DNA of 51,270 nucleotides from an uncultured Clostridia bacterium (lineage in GTDB: Bacteria > Bacillota > Clostridia > Oscillospirales > Oscillospiraceae). The stretch covers positions 1-51,270 of the forward strand of contig CAMKED010000003.1 in NCBI GenBank assembly GCA_946411475.1, written 5' to 3'. Position numbers and translations under genes: made by a program. The notes beneath the pieces are model-generated. The model saw only the letters and a program-made list of their open reading frames with translations, was not told where the DNA came from and made no database searches. Below, piece by piece: positions 7,096 to 15,559 of the stretch (positions within the stretch are counted from its first letter, which is position 1; every line of letters starts with the position of its first letter).

Positions 7096-10000
7096 ATGAA
7101 ACAAAATCTGAAGCGGCTTTCTGCCCTGCTCCTTTGCACGGTGCTTCTGCTGTTCCTGACGCCGTCGCTCCTGCCTCCCGCCCTGGCAGAGGACGGAGAC
7201 GATGACGACATCCCCTTCGGCGGCGTTGGCATTGTGTTGCCCACCGAAGCCACAGCGGAGGTCTACAAGGATGAGGCCCCCCGCAGCGGTGTCAACTACT
7301 ATGACTTTGGGGACGGCGACTTTATGAAGTCCATCTATCTGGAATACTCCGTCATGGGTGGAAGGAACTTCACAAAGCGCTTCGTGAACACAGGCCCAGC
7401 CACCCTGGTGGCCTCTCCCGGCGAAACGATCACCATCACCTTTACCACGGAGCCGGACTGGCCCTTTGCGATCCCCTGGGCAAAAGAGAATGAGAATTCC
7501 CCGGATTTTACGGACCTCTATACCTTTGAGAACTACGTGGAAACCTATGCCTATTATATCAGCAATACTCTGAAGCCGGAGTACGTGGACAGAGAGGTCT
7601 ATTGGGACTCCGCCTCGGCTTATGAAGAGGCCTATCTGAGCCCCAAGCAGCAGACGGTTTTTTCCGGAAAAAGCTACAGCGGCTCCATCTCCATTCAGAT
7701 CCCGCCGGACATCGACGAGCGAATCTTTATTCCCAACAACGACACGCCCCCCTCGATCCGTATGTGGGTCCAGGGCGTATGCCATCTCAAGCCCTTCGGC
7801 GAGGACGTCGATCGCCTGGAGGGACGCAGCGGTGTGGGCCTTGGCCTGACGATCTATCTGGACTTTGAATACAAGGAGCCGGTTTCCGGCCTGGTTCAGG
7901 AAGAGGCCGTCCCGGCGGAGACAGGCCCCGGCGAGGATAAGGGCACCGTTATCAACCAGGATATCGTGGAGGGCGGCGAGAACAAGACCACCATTCCCGA
8001 GGCCCTGTTGGTCAGCATCGGCGGCATCGGCGGCTCCGCTGCCGCGGCGGCCCTGTTTGGCGGCGACGACAAGAACGGCAAAAAGAAAAAGCGCTCCACC
8101 TATAAAATGCACATCAACAAGAACTTCAGCAACGTCATCAAAAAAGGCGGGTCTCCCTGCTGGGTCTACGCCCGCATCATTGAGACGGCTCCGGACGGCA
8201 GGGAGCGGGAGCGACCGGACCTGACAAAGCTCATTGTGCCATTCTCCGGCGACGGGAATCTCACGGTGGAGAGCGGGGGCATGACCTCCAACGGATATAT
8301 GGCTGCTCGCGTTACGGCCCCCAAGGGAACCACGGGCTCCACGGGTCGGGTCAGCTTCCAGTTCCAGGGTAAGGGCGGTTATTTCACCGAGCATGTGATC
8401 TTCTCCCTTACCGAGGCGAAGATCAATTTCGGCCAGGAGAATCTCGGCCTTCCCGCTCACTATGACAAGAAGGTCTATCTCTTCTTCACGGTTTCCAACA
8501 TGCCGGAAAACATGCAGGTCACAGCGGAATTCCCAAAGGAGAGCAAGGCGCCCTACAAGGTCCAGCTCCTGCAGGATCCCAAGGAACCGCGCTGCTTCTG
8601 CGCGGTGCTGGAGGACGTCTCGCCCAAGGACGAGGCGGAGCCCGGCACGACCCGGACCTACCGGCTCAAGGTTCGGGCGCAGGCCCGCGTCACCGGCCCA
8701 GACGGAAAGACAGAGTTGGAGGAGGTTGAGCGGGATTTTGACGTTCTGCGGATCTTCATGGGTCTGGTGCTGCAGCTTGAAGGCGACGCCATCGGCTGCT
8801 ACCTGAAGATTAAGGACGGAAGGCAGGAGATGGCATCCAAGCGAGCCGCAGGTTCCAATCTGGGCCTGGATCTCACTTCGGGAGCGGCGGCGATCAATCC
8901 CATGAACACGATGATCAACGCCGGCATGGACGCGATGATCGGCGCATCGGTCGCCAACGATATCCGTGACGAGGACAAAGAGCCCTGCTACACCCAGGGC
9001 ACACTGCTACTGCTGAACTGGAACGATGAGACGCAGCAGATCGAGCGGATCGCGGTGCTGCCGCAGCCGAAGGTGGAGGTCAAGGCCCTGCGGGTGGACA
9101 ACGACAAAAACTCGATGATCGGCGCTGCCGAGGAACGGCACCAGGAGCTTGTCAAGAAGCTGGACATTCAGATCTTCTGCCGCGAGGTGGATCAAGAGAC
9201 CGGCGGCCGAAAGGTCTGGCTGCTGGCCACCAAGGCGGGTCTGGACCGGCCCACCCGCCTGCGGGCGGAGCTGACGGTCCGCGCGGTCTACAACAAGCAG
9301 AGCTACGAGGTCAAAAAGAAGGTGCTGCTCCACAGCATGCCCTTCCGGGCCTATGTCAACGAGACCGCACGGCAGCAGCAGCTCGGCTATGACGAGCGGG
9401 TCAGGAAGTTCCTGGAGAAGATGTGCGACGAGATCTGGGATCACTATATGAACCGGCTTTCCTCGCTGTACTATCTGGCAAGACGGATGATGGACGGCTA
9501 CGACAAAAACTTCGGCTACGATCAGAAGCAACTGGACCGGGTCTGCGACTACTGGATCAAATTCCGCCGGGGCCAGGTGGAAGGCAAGAACGGCGAGACC
9601 TATAAGGTCAGTATCCAGGACGACCTGGCCGCCTGCGTTGCCTTCGTGGAGGGCATGCGGGACAACGGCGGCATCATCGGCCGCATTGCCCTGGGCGTCT
9701 GCACAGCGGGTTACTCGGAGGTCCTGTTCTTTGGCATGGATCTCCACGACAAAATGAAGGAGGCAGTCTTTGCCTGCAAGGAGAATGACTTCGGATTCTG
9801 GGACGGCGTGGCGCTCGGTGTAAAGGAGTACGAGAAGCAGGTGGCCATGGAGCTGCTGGTGGGCGGCGCATTGAAACTGGGCAACTACGGCGTCGGCAAG
9901 CTCACCGGCGTAGACCTTGGCGCCACTATCACAAAGAATTGGCGCGGCGCCATGGATGCGGCGGACAAGGCCCTGCGCGGCAGCAGCAAGCTCTACAAGT

Positions 10001-11298
10001 TCGGAGCCAGGACCCTGGACGGGATCCAGGCCTTTACCAACGGCGGGGCCGCGGCCTACAAGGAGGCCATGGAGCGCGCCGCCCGGGAGGATCTTGCCGC
10101 CGAGGCCAAGGCTACCACCATCGCCCAGCGGCGCATGGGCGACCTGGGACTGAGCCCGGAGCAGATGCGGTCTTTGGAGATCCACGACCTTTCCATGAAG
10201 CGGGGCATGGATAACCTCAACGAGCTCTGGGCCCGCCAGAGAGAACTGGCCGTGGCCAGAAAGGCAGGAAACCTGGCGGAAGCCAAGGCGGCCTACGAGG
10301 AGGCGTGGCTCAAGGCAAAGTACGACAAGAACACCTTTAAGCAACTGAAAAACTATACCGGACCCGAGGGCCAGACGATTCGCGCAAAGTTCACGGAGGT
10401 TCGAAAAGCCCACGACGCCCGCATTATGGAACGTATTTTGGATGACGTCAGCGCAGAGACCGGCATCCCCCGGAATGAGCTTTACATCGAAACCGTCAGC
10501 GGTCACGCGGATGCCTGGAAGGAAACAGCAGGTCTGACGCTCTCGGAGGACGTGGATATGAACGTCCGGCAGATCGTCTACTCTGGACGGGACGGCCTGG
10601 TCACGGCTCCCAACGCCAACTATTCTGCCGGCACGCAGGATATCATCGTAGCCCAGAAGATCGGCGAGAACGCTATGGCCCGAAACGTCTACAAGGAATT
10701 CCACGGAGGCATGGATGCGCCGAGCATCGAGGTCGCCAAAGAGTTTACAGCCCAGATGGACTACACCTATGTCCAGCCCTGGCAGGGTCTGGAGGGCGAT
10801 CTGGAGATCACCTTCAACCAAGAGGCCTATATCGAGCTGGATAAGGTGATCAATCCGTCCCACTTCGGCGAGTCGCTGGACGCCAAGCGGATGAATCAGC
10901 TCACCGTGGAGCACAAGGCCATGGAATGGAAGCAGCGGGCGGAGAAGCTGCAGGCCCGGGCGGACGGCCTGGAACAGGAAGCCGCCTCGCTCACCGGAGA
11001 GGCGAAGCTTGCCAAGCTGGAAGAGGCCACGGATCTGCGCTGCACGGCCCACGGCCAGGAGGTCGAGTCTATCCGCCAGCTCACCAAGGCCGGCGACAAC
11101 ACCATCGGCCCGCGCAGCGAGTACCGCGACGGTCAGGGCTTGGGCGCCAGCTATACCACCGAGGCCAAGGACATCGTGGCTCTGGGCAAGGAGGTCCAGA
11201 AGGGCATGGATCCCCACGCCTACTTCGACCAGCTACAGATCGATCACGGCGTCGACTACAGAGGCGCCGTGCGGGAGGTTGCTGCTTGTCTGGAGTGA
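7096..11298 (+). CDS. Large secreted multidomain protein, effector-like, unknown function
   Basis: The 1400-residue product starts with a signal peptide (LLLCTVLLLFLTPSLLPPALA) and a probable cut before EDGDDDD. Residues to about 300 are beta-rich. A Gly/Ala-rich hydrophobic segment (SIGGIGGSAAAAALFGG) and a lysine cluster follow near 310-335, which could be a membrane or hinge element. About 340-780 is again beta-rich, like tandem Ig-type domains. From about 780 the protein is helical, with a Gly-rich segment (GIIGRIALGVCTAGYSEVLF) that recalls pre-toxin regions, then charged coiled-coil stretches. Near residue 1150 LTLSEDVDMNVRQIV and later LEGDLEITFNQE have the look of an acidic catalytic core. 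No C-terminal anchor or sorting signal is seen. No immunity-like gene follows; the next gene is tyrS on the other strand. I know no family that covers it. Confidence 0.9.
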   Translation: MKQNLKRLSALLLCTVLLLFLTPSLLPPALAEDGDDDDIPFGGVGIVLPTEATAEVYKDEAPRSGVNYYDFGDGDFMKSIYLEYSVMGGRNFTKRFVNTGPATLVASPGETITITFTTEPDWPFAIPWAKENENSPDFTDLYTFENYVETYAYYISNTLKPEYVDREVYWDSASAYEEAYLSPKQQTVFSGKSYSGSISIQIPPDIDERIFIPNNDTPPSIRMWVQGVCHLKPFGEDVDRLEGRSGVGLGLTIYLDFEYKEPVSGLVQEEAVPAETGPGEDKGTVINQDIVEGGENKTTIPEALLVSIGGIGGSAAAAALFGGDDKNGKKKKRSTYKMHINKNFSNVIKKGGSPCWVYARIIETAPDGRERERPDLTKLIVPFSGDGNLTVESGGMTSNGYMAARVTAPKGTTGSTGRVSFQFQGKGGYFTEHVIFSLTEAKINFGQENLGLPAHYDKKVYLFFTVSNMPENMQVTAEFPKESKAPYKVQLLQDPKEPRCFCAVLEDVSPKDEAEPGTTRTYRLKVRAQARVTGPDGKTELEEVERDFDVLRIFMGLVLQLEGDAIGCYLKIKDGRQEMASKRAAGSNLGLDLTSGAAAINPMNTMINAGMDAMIGASVANDIRDEDKEPCYTQGTLLLLNWNDETQQIERIAVLPQPKVEVKALRVDNDKNSMIGAAEERHQELVKKLDIQIFCREVDQETGGRKVWLLATKAGLDRPTRLRAELTVRAVYNKQSYEVKKKVLLHSMPFRAYVNETARQQQLGYDERVRKFLEKMCDEIWDHYMNRLSSLYYLARRMMDGYDKNFGYDQKQLDRVCDYWIKFRRGQVEGKNGETYKVSIQDDLAACVAFVEGMRDNGGIIGRIALGVCTAGYSEVLFFGMDLHDKMKEAVFACKENDFGFWDGVALGVKEYEKQVAMELLVGGALKLGNYGVGKLTGVDLGATITKNWRGAMDAADKALRGSSKLYKFGARTLDGIQAFTNGGAAAYKEAMERAAREDLAAEAKATTIAQRRMGDLGLSPEQMRSLEIHDLSMKRGMDNLNELWARQRELAVARKAGNLAEAKAAYEEAWLKAKYDKNTFKQLKNYTGPEGQTIRAKFTEVRKAHDARIMERILDDVSAETGIPRNELYIETVSGHADAWKETAGLTLSEDVDMNVRQIVYSGRDGLVTAPNANYSAGTQDIIVAQKIGENAMARNVYKEFHGGMDAPSIEVAKEFTAQMDYTYVQPWQGLEGDLEITFNQEAYIELDKVINPSHFGESLDAKRMNQLTVEHKAMEWKQRAEKLQARADGLEQEAASLTGEAKLAKLEEATDLRCTAHGQEVESIRQLTKAGDNTIGPRSEYRDGQGLGASYTTEAKDIVALGKEVQKGMDPHAYFDQLQIDHGVDYRGAVREVAACLE

Positions 11299-11453
11299 CA
11301 GTGCCTCGGCCCGTCAGAGTATGGACCAGAACAGAAGTCAGCAGACTTTCTGTGCGTGATTTTTCATTATGATTTGAAAGTGCGAATGTCTGTTCTAATC
11401 CTTTTTTGAATTTGCGCAATTCATCACACCTTATCCATTTTTCGAAAAACAAA

Positions 11454-11499
11454 AAGCGGTCCGGCAGGGGAGTGTGGGTGCCTCCCTGCCGGGCCGCTT
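11454..11499 (-). terminator. Terminator of tyrS
   Basis: AAGCGG-CCGGCAGGG pairs with CCCTGCCGG-CCGCTT around a 14-base loop. On the minus strand it runs into TTTTTG TTTTT. It also separates tyrS from the convergent large secreted protein gene. Confidence 0.9.
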
Positions 11500-11534
11500 C
11501 AAGCTCAGTGCTGCGGTTTTCCCGGTGCAATCAT

Positions 11535-12785
11535 TTATACAAAGCGAACTTTCAGATAGTTCTTTTTGCCCTTCCGAAGAAGCACATAGTCCTTGTCTGG
11601 CGGCCGACTGATCACGGCGTCTACCGTTTCACACTTTTTCCCATCCACGTAGACGCCATTCTGTTGAATCAGGCGGCGCACCTCGCTGGTGGAGGCCGCG
11701 AAGCCGGAGCTGCAAAACAATTCGACGACGCCGATGGAATCGCCGGGGATTCGGAACTCGCTTTCGGGCGCGTTTTCCCCGGCCGTGCCGTTCTGAAACA
11801 GAGAGCGGGCTGTTTCGGCTGCGCGATCCGCCTCTTTGCGGCCGTGCACCAGGGCGGTGATCTCCTGCGCCATCACCTGCTTTGCGCGGATGATATCGTC
11901 CGCAAGCAGAGCCTTGATTTCGTCGGCAGGCAGGCGCGTAAACAAGAGCAGCAGCTTTTCCACGTCCGCGTCGTCCACGTTGTAGAAGTATTGATAGAAG
12001 TCAAAGGCCGTCGTTTTTTCGCGGGCAACCCAAAGCGTTCCCGATTCCGTCTTGCCCATCTTCTTCCCCTCCTTCGTCAGGAGCAGAGGGCAGGTTAGGC
12101 CAAAAATGCGGTCCTCTTCCTCCATGGGCTCCGCGCCTTCGTTCAGAGCGTGCAGCTTCCGGTGAAGCGTCGTGCCGGCAACAATGTTGCCCCACTGGTC
12201 GCTTCCGCCGATCTGGAGCACGCAGCCGTACGTTTCATTGAGATGGACGAAGTCGTAGGCCTGCATCAGCATGTAGCCCATCTCTAAAAACGTGAGGCCG
12301 CCCTGCTTGAGCCGATTGGCATAGGCCTCGGCGGCGAGCATGGTATTCACGTTGAAGTGGACGCCGACCAGGCGCATGAAATCGACGTAGCTGTATTCGT
12401 CCATCCAGTCCGCATTGTTCAAGATGAGGGCGGGATTCTCACCTTCGGTGCGGACAAAGCGCTTGACCACCTGTCGGACCTCCTCTAAATTGTGCCTGAC
12501 CTGCTCGCGCGACAGCATTTTGCGCATATCGCACTTTCCGCTTGGATCGCCGATCATGGCCGTGGCGCCGCCGATCACCACGATCCCGTGGTGACCGGCA
12601 TCCTGGAGATAGCGGAACATCATCAGCGCAAAGAAATGGCCGATATGCAGGCTGTCCGCAGTCGGGTCAATGCCGAGGTAAAACGTGATTTTCTGCTCCG
12701 ATTCCAGCAGGGCTTTGACCGCTTGCAGATTGGTACACTGGTAGACGTACCCGCGCTCCCGGAGTGTTTCAAACAGAGAATTCAT
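11535..12785 (-). CDS. tyrS: Tyrosyl-tRNA synthetase
   Basis: It charges tRNA-Tyr with tyrosine through tyrosyl-AMP. The 416 residues are normal for the bacterial TyrS type. The class I signature HIGH is at 47-50, in GIDPTADSLHIGH, and the second signature appears as KMGKT. The C-terminal 80 residues form an S4 RNA-binding domain. The start lies behind GGGAGG. A T-box leader, common in front of tyrS in Firmicutes, is not present in the 52-base gap to the XRE gene. The XRE gene is read in the same direction, so the two may be cotranscribed. Confidence 0.97.
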   Translation of the reverse strand: MNSLFETLRERGYVYQCTNLQAVKALLESEQKITFYLGIDPTADSLHIGHFFALMMFRYLQDAGHHGIVVIGGATAMIGDPSGKCDMRKMLSREQVRHNLEEVRQVVKRFVRTEGENPALILNNADWMDEYSYVDFMRLVGVHFNVNTMLAAEAYANRLKQGGLTFLEMGYMLMQAYDFVHLNETYGCVLQIGGSDQWGNIVAGTTLHRKLHALNEGAEPMEEEDRIFGLTCPLLLTKEGKKMGKTESGTLWVAREKTTAFDFYQYFYNVDDADVEKLLLLFTRLPADEIKALLADDIIRAKQVMAQEITALVHGRKEADRAAETARSLFQNGTAGENAPESEFRIPGDSIGVVELFCSSGFAASTSEVRRLIQQNGVYVDGKKCETVDAVISRPPDKDYVLLRKGKKNYLKVRFV

Positions 12786-12837
12786 AAAATGGGCCTCCCT
12801 TCAATTCATGGATGTGATATGATTCCTATGATTTCAC

Positions 12838-13092
12838 TTATGCGGTGATCTTTGCCTGAAAGGGATCGTTGCAGACGATAATGTCGTCAACACCAACACC
12901 CAGAGCAGCCGCCAGAATTACGATGTTATCCAGTGTCGGCATCGCCTGTCCGCGCTGCCACTTGTAAATTGCCTGCGGGTTGCTGAATCCGAAGATATCC
13001 TGTAGATCCCGAACCGTCATCCCCGCCTGCTTGCGCAGACGAACGATGTTTCTTCCGGTTGCGGTCATATCAACGATCGGCCATGTGTTCAT
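12838..13092 (-). CDS. XRE-family HTH regulator
   Basis: An 84-residue protein that is essentially one Cro/C1-type helix-turn-helix: IVRLRKQAGMTVRDLQDIFG, then SNPQAIYKWQRGQAMPTLDNI as the recognition part. Such small single-domain regulators bind short operators as dimers. It lies 52 bases upstream of tyrS. Its ribosome site (AAAGGAG) is held in a hairpin at 13103-13130, and a 25-codon ORF ends seven bases before that hairpin. These suggest control at the level of its own translation. Target genes are unknown. Confidence 0.88.
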   Translation of the reverse strand: MNTWPIVDMTATGRNIVRLRKQAGMTVRDLQDIFGFSNPQAIYKWQRGQAMPTLDNIVILAAALGVGVDDIIVCNDPFQAKITA

Positions 13093-13102
13093 GGTGTTTT
13101 CG

Positions 13103-13130
13103 CTCCTTTCCGGCCGCTTGGCCGGAGGAG
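13103..13130 (-). promoter_or_regulatory. Hairpin sequestering the XRE ribosome site
   Basis: On the minus strand CTCCTCCGGCC pairs across an AAGC loop with GGCCGGAAAGGAG. The inner six pairs are perfect, and five more form after a two-base bulge. The 3' arm contains the AAAGGAG that sits ten bases before the XRE start codon, so the fold would hide it. Confidence 0.55.
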
Positions 13131-13136
13131 TCCAGC

Positions 13137-13214
13137 TTACGCGGCCTGATTGATTGGGTGACTGACGAACGCCTGATAAAAGGATTCGCCTGATTTTTCA
13201 TAACTGGTTTCCAT
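13137..13214 (-). CDS. Possible 25-residue leader peptide
   Basis: A short ORF starts with ATG at 13214, eight bases after AAAGGGGG, and ends with TAA at 13137. The product begins METSYEKSGESFYQ and ends NQAA. Its stop is six bases before the hairpin that hides the XRE ribosome site. That position fits a translated leader that opens the hairpin, but nothing shows that it is expressed. No residue is strongly repeated, so a classic amino-acid attenuator is not indicated. Confidence 0.35.
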   Translation of the reverse strand: METSYEKSGESFYQAFVSHPINQAA

Positions 13215-13240
13215 TCAATTTTCCCCCTTTGCATACGAAA

Positions 13241-13272
13241 AGGCCGCCTGCCTCATACAAGACAAGCGGCCT
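13241..13272 (-). terminator. Terminator of the 43-residue gene
   Basis: On the minus strand AGGCCGCTTGTCT pairs over about 13 bp (with G-T pairs) with AGGCAGGCGGCCT, and TTTT follows. Confidence 0.8.
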
Positions 13273-13289
13273 GATACTCCGGATTTTCC

Positions 13290-13421
13290 CTACGGGCATT
13301 CCGGACGGTCGTAAAGAATTGTCTCATACGGGCGCGCCAAAGGACCGTGCACGCCATAATAATAGCTGCACAGGGAATGCTCCAAATATTCTTTAGAAAA
13401 AAGCTTCTGAATACGGATCAT
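13290..13421 (-). CDS. Small orphan protein, 43 residues
   Basis: The start is the internal ATG at 13421, seven bases after AAAGGA; the longer ORF in the track runs through the promoter. The product begins MIRIQKLFSKEYLEHSLCSY and ends DRPECP. It has two cysteines and several tyrosines and no membrane segment. It has a full set of signals of its own: promoter at 13466-13494, ribosome site and terminator at 13241-13272. I recognise no family. Confidence 0.6.
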   Translation of the reverse strand: MIRIQKLFSKEYLEHSLCSYYYGVHGPLARPYETILYDRPECP

Positions 13422-13465
13422 TTCGTTTTCCTTTCCGGGCGGCTGCCCTGTTTGTTCTTGCGCCC

Positions 13466-13494
13466 AATATAGCACAACGATCCGGATTTGTAAA
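13466..13494 (-). promoter_or_regulatory. Promoter of the 43-residue gene
   Basis: On the minus strand TTTACA and TATATT are separated by 17 bases. The start codon is 45 bases downstream. Confidence 0.7.
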
Positions 13495-13524
13495 GTAACT
13501 TGTGGTTTAATTTTTCGTCTGCGT

Positions 13525-13962
13525 TCAAGTGTGAAGCGCCTGATAGGCTGCAAGCTCCTGATTGAGCTTTTTTGCCTCTGCAGTATCCTTCCACCATAGA
13601 AACAGATTTGCCAACGCAAAGATTACGAGTACGCTGCCTGCGATGACGAGGACGACTTCGATCCGGTCGGTGTCGATGGCGTCGCTTGTAAACGCGATCA
13701 GGAGGATCGCAGCTTCGAGAAGCAAAAGCATCAAGGCTTTCCGAAAAAGCATCTGCTTCGGAGAAAGTTCGTGCCTCGCGTACATTACAAGCGACGGCAG
13801 CATGCACAACGCAGCGTATCGCATCGGCGTCAGCATATCCCGGTATCCAAGCTGGGCGTCGCCGTCGAAGGCGGAGCCGATCAATGAGACCGCTGCCGTG
13901 ATCAGCGTCGAAAGCAGAAAAAACAGGATCAGCTTATTAACGAAAAACTTTTTGAGTTCCAT
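13525..13962 (-). CDS. DUF3021 membrane protein
   Basis: A 145-residue protein with four hydrophobic segments: LILFFLLSTLITAAVSLIG, MRYAALCMLPSLVMY, ALMLLLLEAAILLIAF and VLVIAGSVLVIFALANLFLWW. A short charged tail follows. DUF3021 proteins are regularly paired with LytTR regulators, and this one starts three bases after the end of the LytTR gene. In such pairs the membrane partner is thought to restrain the regulator; that role is inferred here. Confidence 0.85.
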   Translation of the reverse strand: MELKKFFVNKLILFFLLSTLITAAVSLIGSAFDGDAQLGYRDMLTPMRYAALCMLPSLVMYARHELSPKQMLFRKALMLLLLEAAILLIAFTSDAIDTDRIEVVLVIAGSVLVIFALANLFLWWKDTAEAKKLNQELAAYQALHT

Positions 13963-13965
13963 ACG

Positions 13966-14406
13966 CTATTCTCCCTTCAACGCAGCCTTGAGCGCTTTGA
14001 CGTAGCTTCTTGAAATGATGATCTTCTCCCCGGAATGCAGAATCGCCAGAAAGCGCCCGTTAAAGGCCGGCTGAATCGACTGAATCTTCATCAGATTGAC
14101 CAGCATCGGCTTCGAGATGCGGAGAAAATGCTTTGACGCAAGCAGCTCTTCCAGTTCGTAGAGGCGGTAGGCGGTCTCAAAAACCCGGTCGTTCGTATAG
14201 AGAAAGGTCTTTCCGTCCACAGATTCGATATAACAGACGTCCGTCACCGCAATCTCGTATTGCTTTTCGTCCGCGATGCCGGAGAGGCTGCCCTGCCGGG
14301 ATTTGACAAAGCGCTCGATCTCCCGGACCTCTTCCGTGATCTCGCGGCAGCGGATCAGGACCAGCTCCTCGCCCCTTGTTCCGACCTGTTCGATACGCAC
14401 GTCCAT
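13966..14406 (-). CDS. LytTR-type DNA-binding regulator
   Basis: The 146-residue protein has no receiver domain. The C-terminal 100 residues are the LytTR domain, with the usual stretches DVCYIESVDGKTFLYT, FLRISKPMLVNLMKIQSI and IISRSYVKALK. LytTR proteins bind paired direct repeats upstream of promoters. The gene lies between an alpha/beta hydrolase (16-base gap) and DUF3021 (3-base gap) in one run of genes. Confidence 0.92.
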   Translation of the reverse strand: MDVRIEQVGTRGEELVLIRCREITEEVREIERFVKSRQGSLSGIADEKQYEIAVTDVCYIESVDGKTFLYTNDRVFETAYRLYELEELLASKHFLRISKPMLVNLMKIQSIQPAFNGRFLAILHSGEKIIISRSYVKALKAALKGE

Positions 14407-14422
14407 GCTTCATGCCGGGCGG

Positions 14423-15484
14423 TCAATAGATCTTCTGAACCGTAAAGACGCCCTCACCTTTCAGATAGCAGTTCAGGAATTCCAGCACGAGCGAATTGAC
14501 GATCTTCATGGCCTCCGCGGTGTCACGCGCACCTTTTCCGAGCCGCTTCCCCAGGAAGGGAGAGAACAGGGGCAGATCGGTGAAATCCATGTGCTTTGTG
14601 TCGCGGATCGTGGTGAAGAAACCGGCAGCGGCGCCGCGGATCAGAACGTCGTTCGGATAGCGCTCGCCCTGTGCCAGGGATTCCTGAACCTTATTATACT
14701 GATCCCAGCCGCAGAATTCAAGTACCGGAACCGGAAAAGGATCCTCACGGAACGTGAGTTTCCCGTTTTCCGCGCCGTTGTACTCTCCCAGCATGGTTCC
14801 GTCAAGGTCAATGACGGCGGAAACGTCGCTGCGCTGTCTTCCGATCTCTACCGCTGTGGCGCCGCCCAGGGAGTGCCCCATGACGGCGATCTTTTCGGCG
14901 TCCAGCAGCTGCGGCACAGACCGGACGGATTCGCCCTCCTGCTCGGAGACGAACCAGCTTTCGTCCGTCACGCCGCTCTGCGTGGCAGCCTTCAGCGTGT
15001 CGATGACGAAGCTCACGTCAGACGTCCGAAGCGCGACCCAGCCGGAATAGAGCTCGTACTCCTCCCGGGCTTCGGGCTCGCCGCCTCGCCCGGTCACGGC
15101 CCGGATAAAGGCCCTGCCCACGAAAACACGCTTGCCGCGGGAATTCTTCGTGAAGAAGGCGTGATGCGGATGATCCAGTGCTGCGACGACGTAACCGTTG
15201 CTCGCGAGCTCCTGGTAGGTGGAGTAGTTGCTCTTGTGGTAACCGAACGCGCCGTGGGAGAAGATCACGAGCGGGAAGCGCTCAGGATGCGCCGCGTCTT
15301 GCTCCGGATAGAAGAAGTGCACGGGCACCTCGCGGAAAGCGCCGCCCTTCTCAAAGGGATCGGTCCTCGAACGGTCGATCAGGATAGCGGCGGCCTCTTT
15401 GACCTGGAACGGGCCGCTGACGGGCAGGCCCTCATAGTCGGTGAACAGGATCGGCTTGAGCAGTTTGTTGTAAAGAAAACCCAT
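14423..15484 (-). CDS. Alpha/beta hydrolase, PAF-acetylhydrolase-like
   Basis: The 353-residue enzyme shows an alpha/beta hydrolase core. The oxyanion region is LVIFSHGAFGYHKSNYSTYQ, and the nucleophile serine is in MGHSLGGATAVEIG. The Asp of the triad is probably in VIDLDGTM, and the His in DTKHMDF. This arrangement matches platelet-activating-factor acetylhydrolase and related lipases, which cut short acyl chains. There is no clear signal peptide. The substrate is not known. Confidence 0.85.
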   Translation of the reverse strand: MGFLYNKLLKPILFTDYEGLPVSGPFQVKEAAAILIDRSRTDPFEKGGAFREVPVHFFYPEQDAAHPERFPLVIFSHGAFGYHKSNYSTYQELASNGYVVAALDHPHHAFFTKNSRGKRVFVGRAFIRAVTGRGGEPEAREEYELYSGWVALRTSDVSFVIDTLKAATQSGVTDESWFVSEQEGESVRSVPQLLDAEKIAVMGHSLGGATAVEIGRQRSDVSAVIDLDGTMLGEYNGAENGKLTFREDPFPVPVLEFCGWDQYNKVQESLAQGERYPNDVLIRGAAAGFFTTIRDTKHMDFTDLPLFSPFLGKRLGKGARDTAEAMKIVNSLVLEFLNCYLKGEGVFTVQKIY

Positions 15485-15559
15485 GATATGACTCCTCGCT
15501 TTCAGAGATTGTAGATGAATTGATTTCTTCGGACAGCAGCTGGCGAACGGAGTGCCCTG

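Noticed and set aside
6850-8460. 536-residue minus-strand ORF, and 736-residue ORF at 9007-11217
   Set aside because: Antisense shadows of the large secreted protein gene, which has a signal peptide, ribosome site and a promoter upstream. GC-rich DNA gives long antisense ORFs.
12786-12837. T-box leader for tyrS
   Set aside because: The gap is 52 bases and lacks the T-box sequence TGGNACCGCG.
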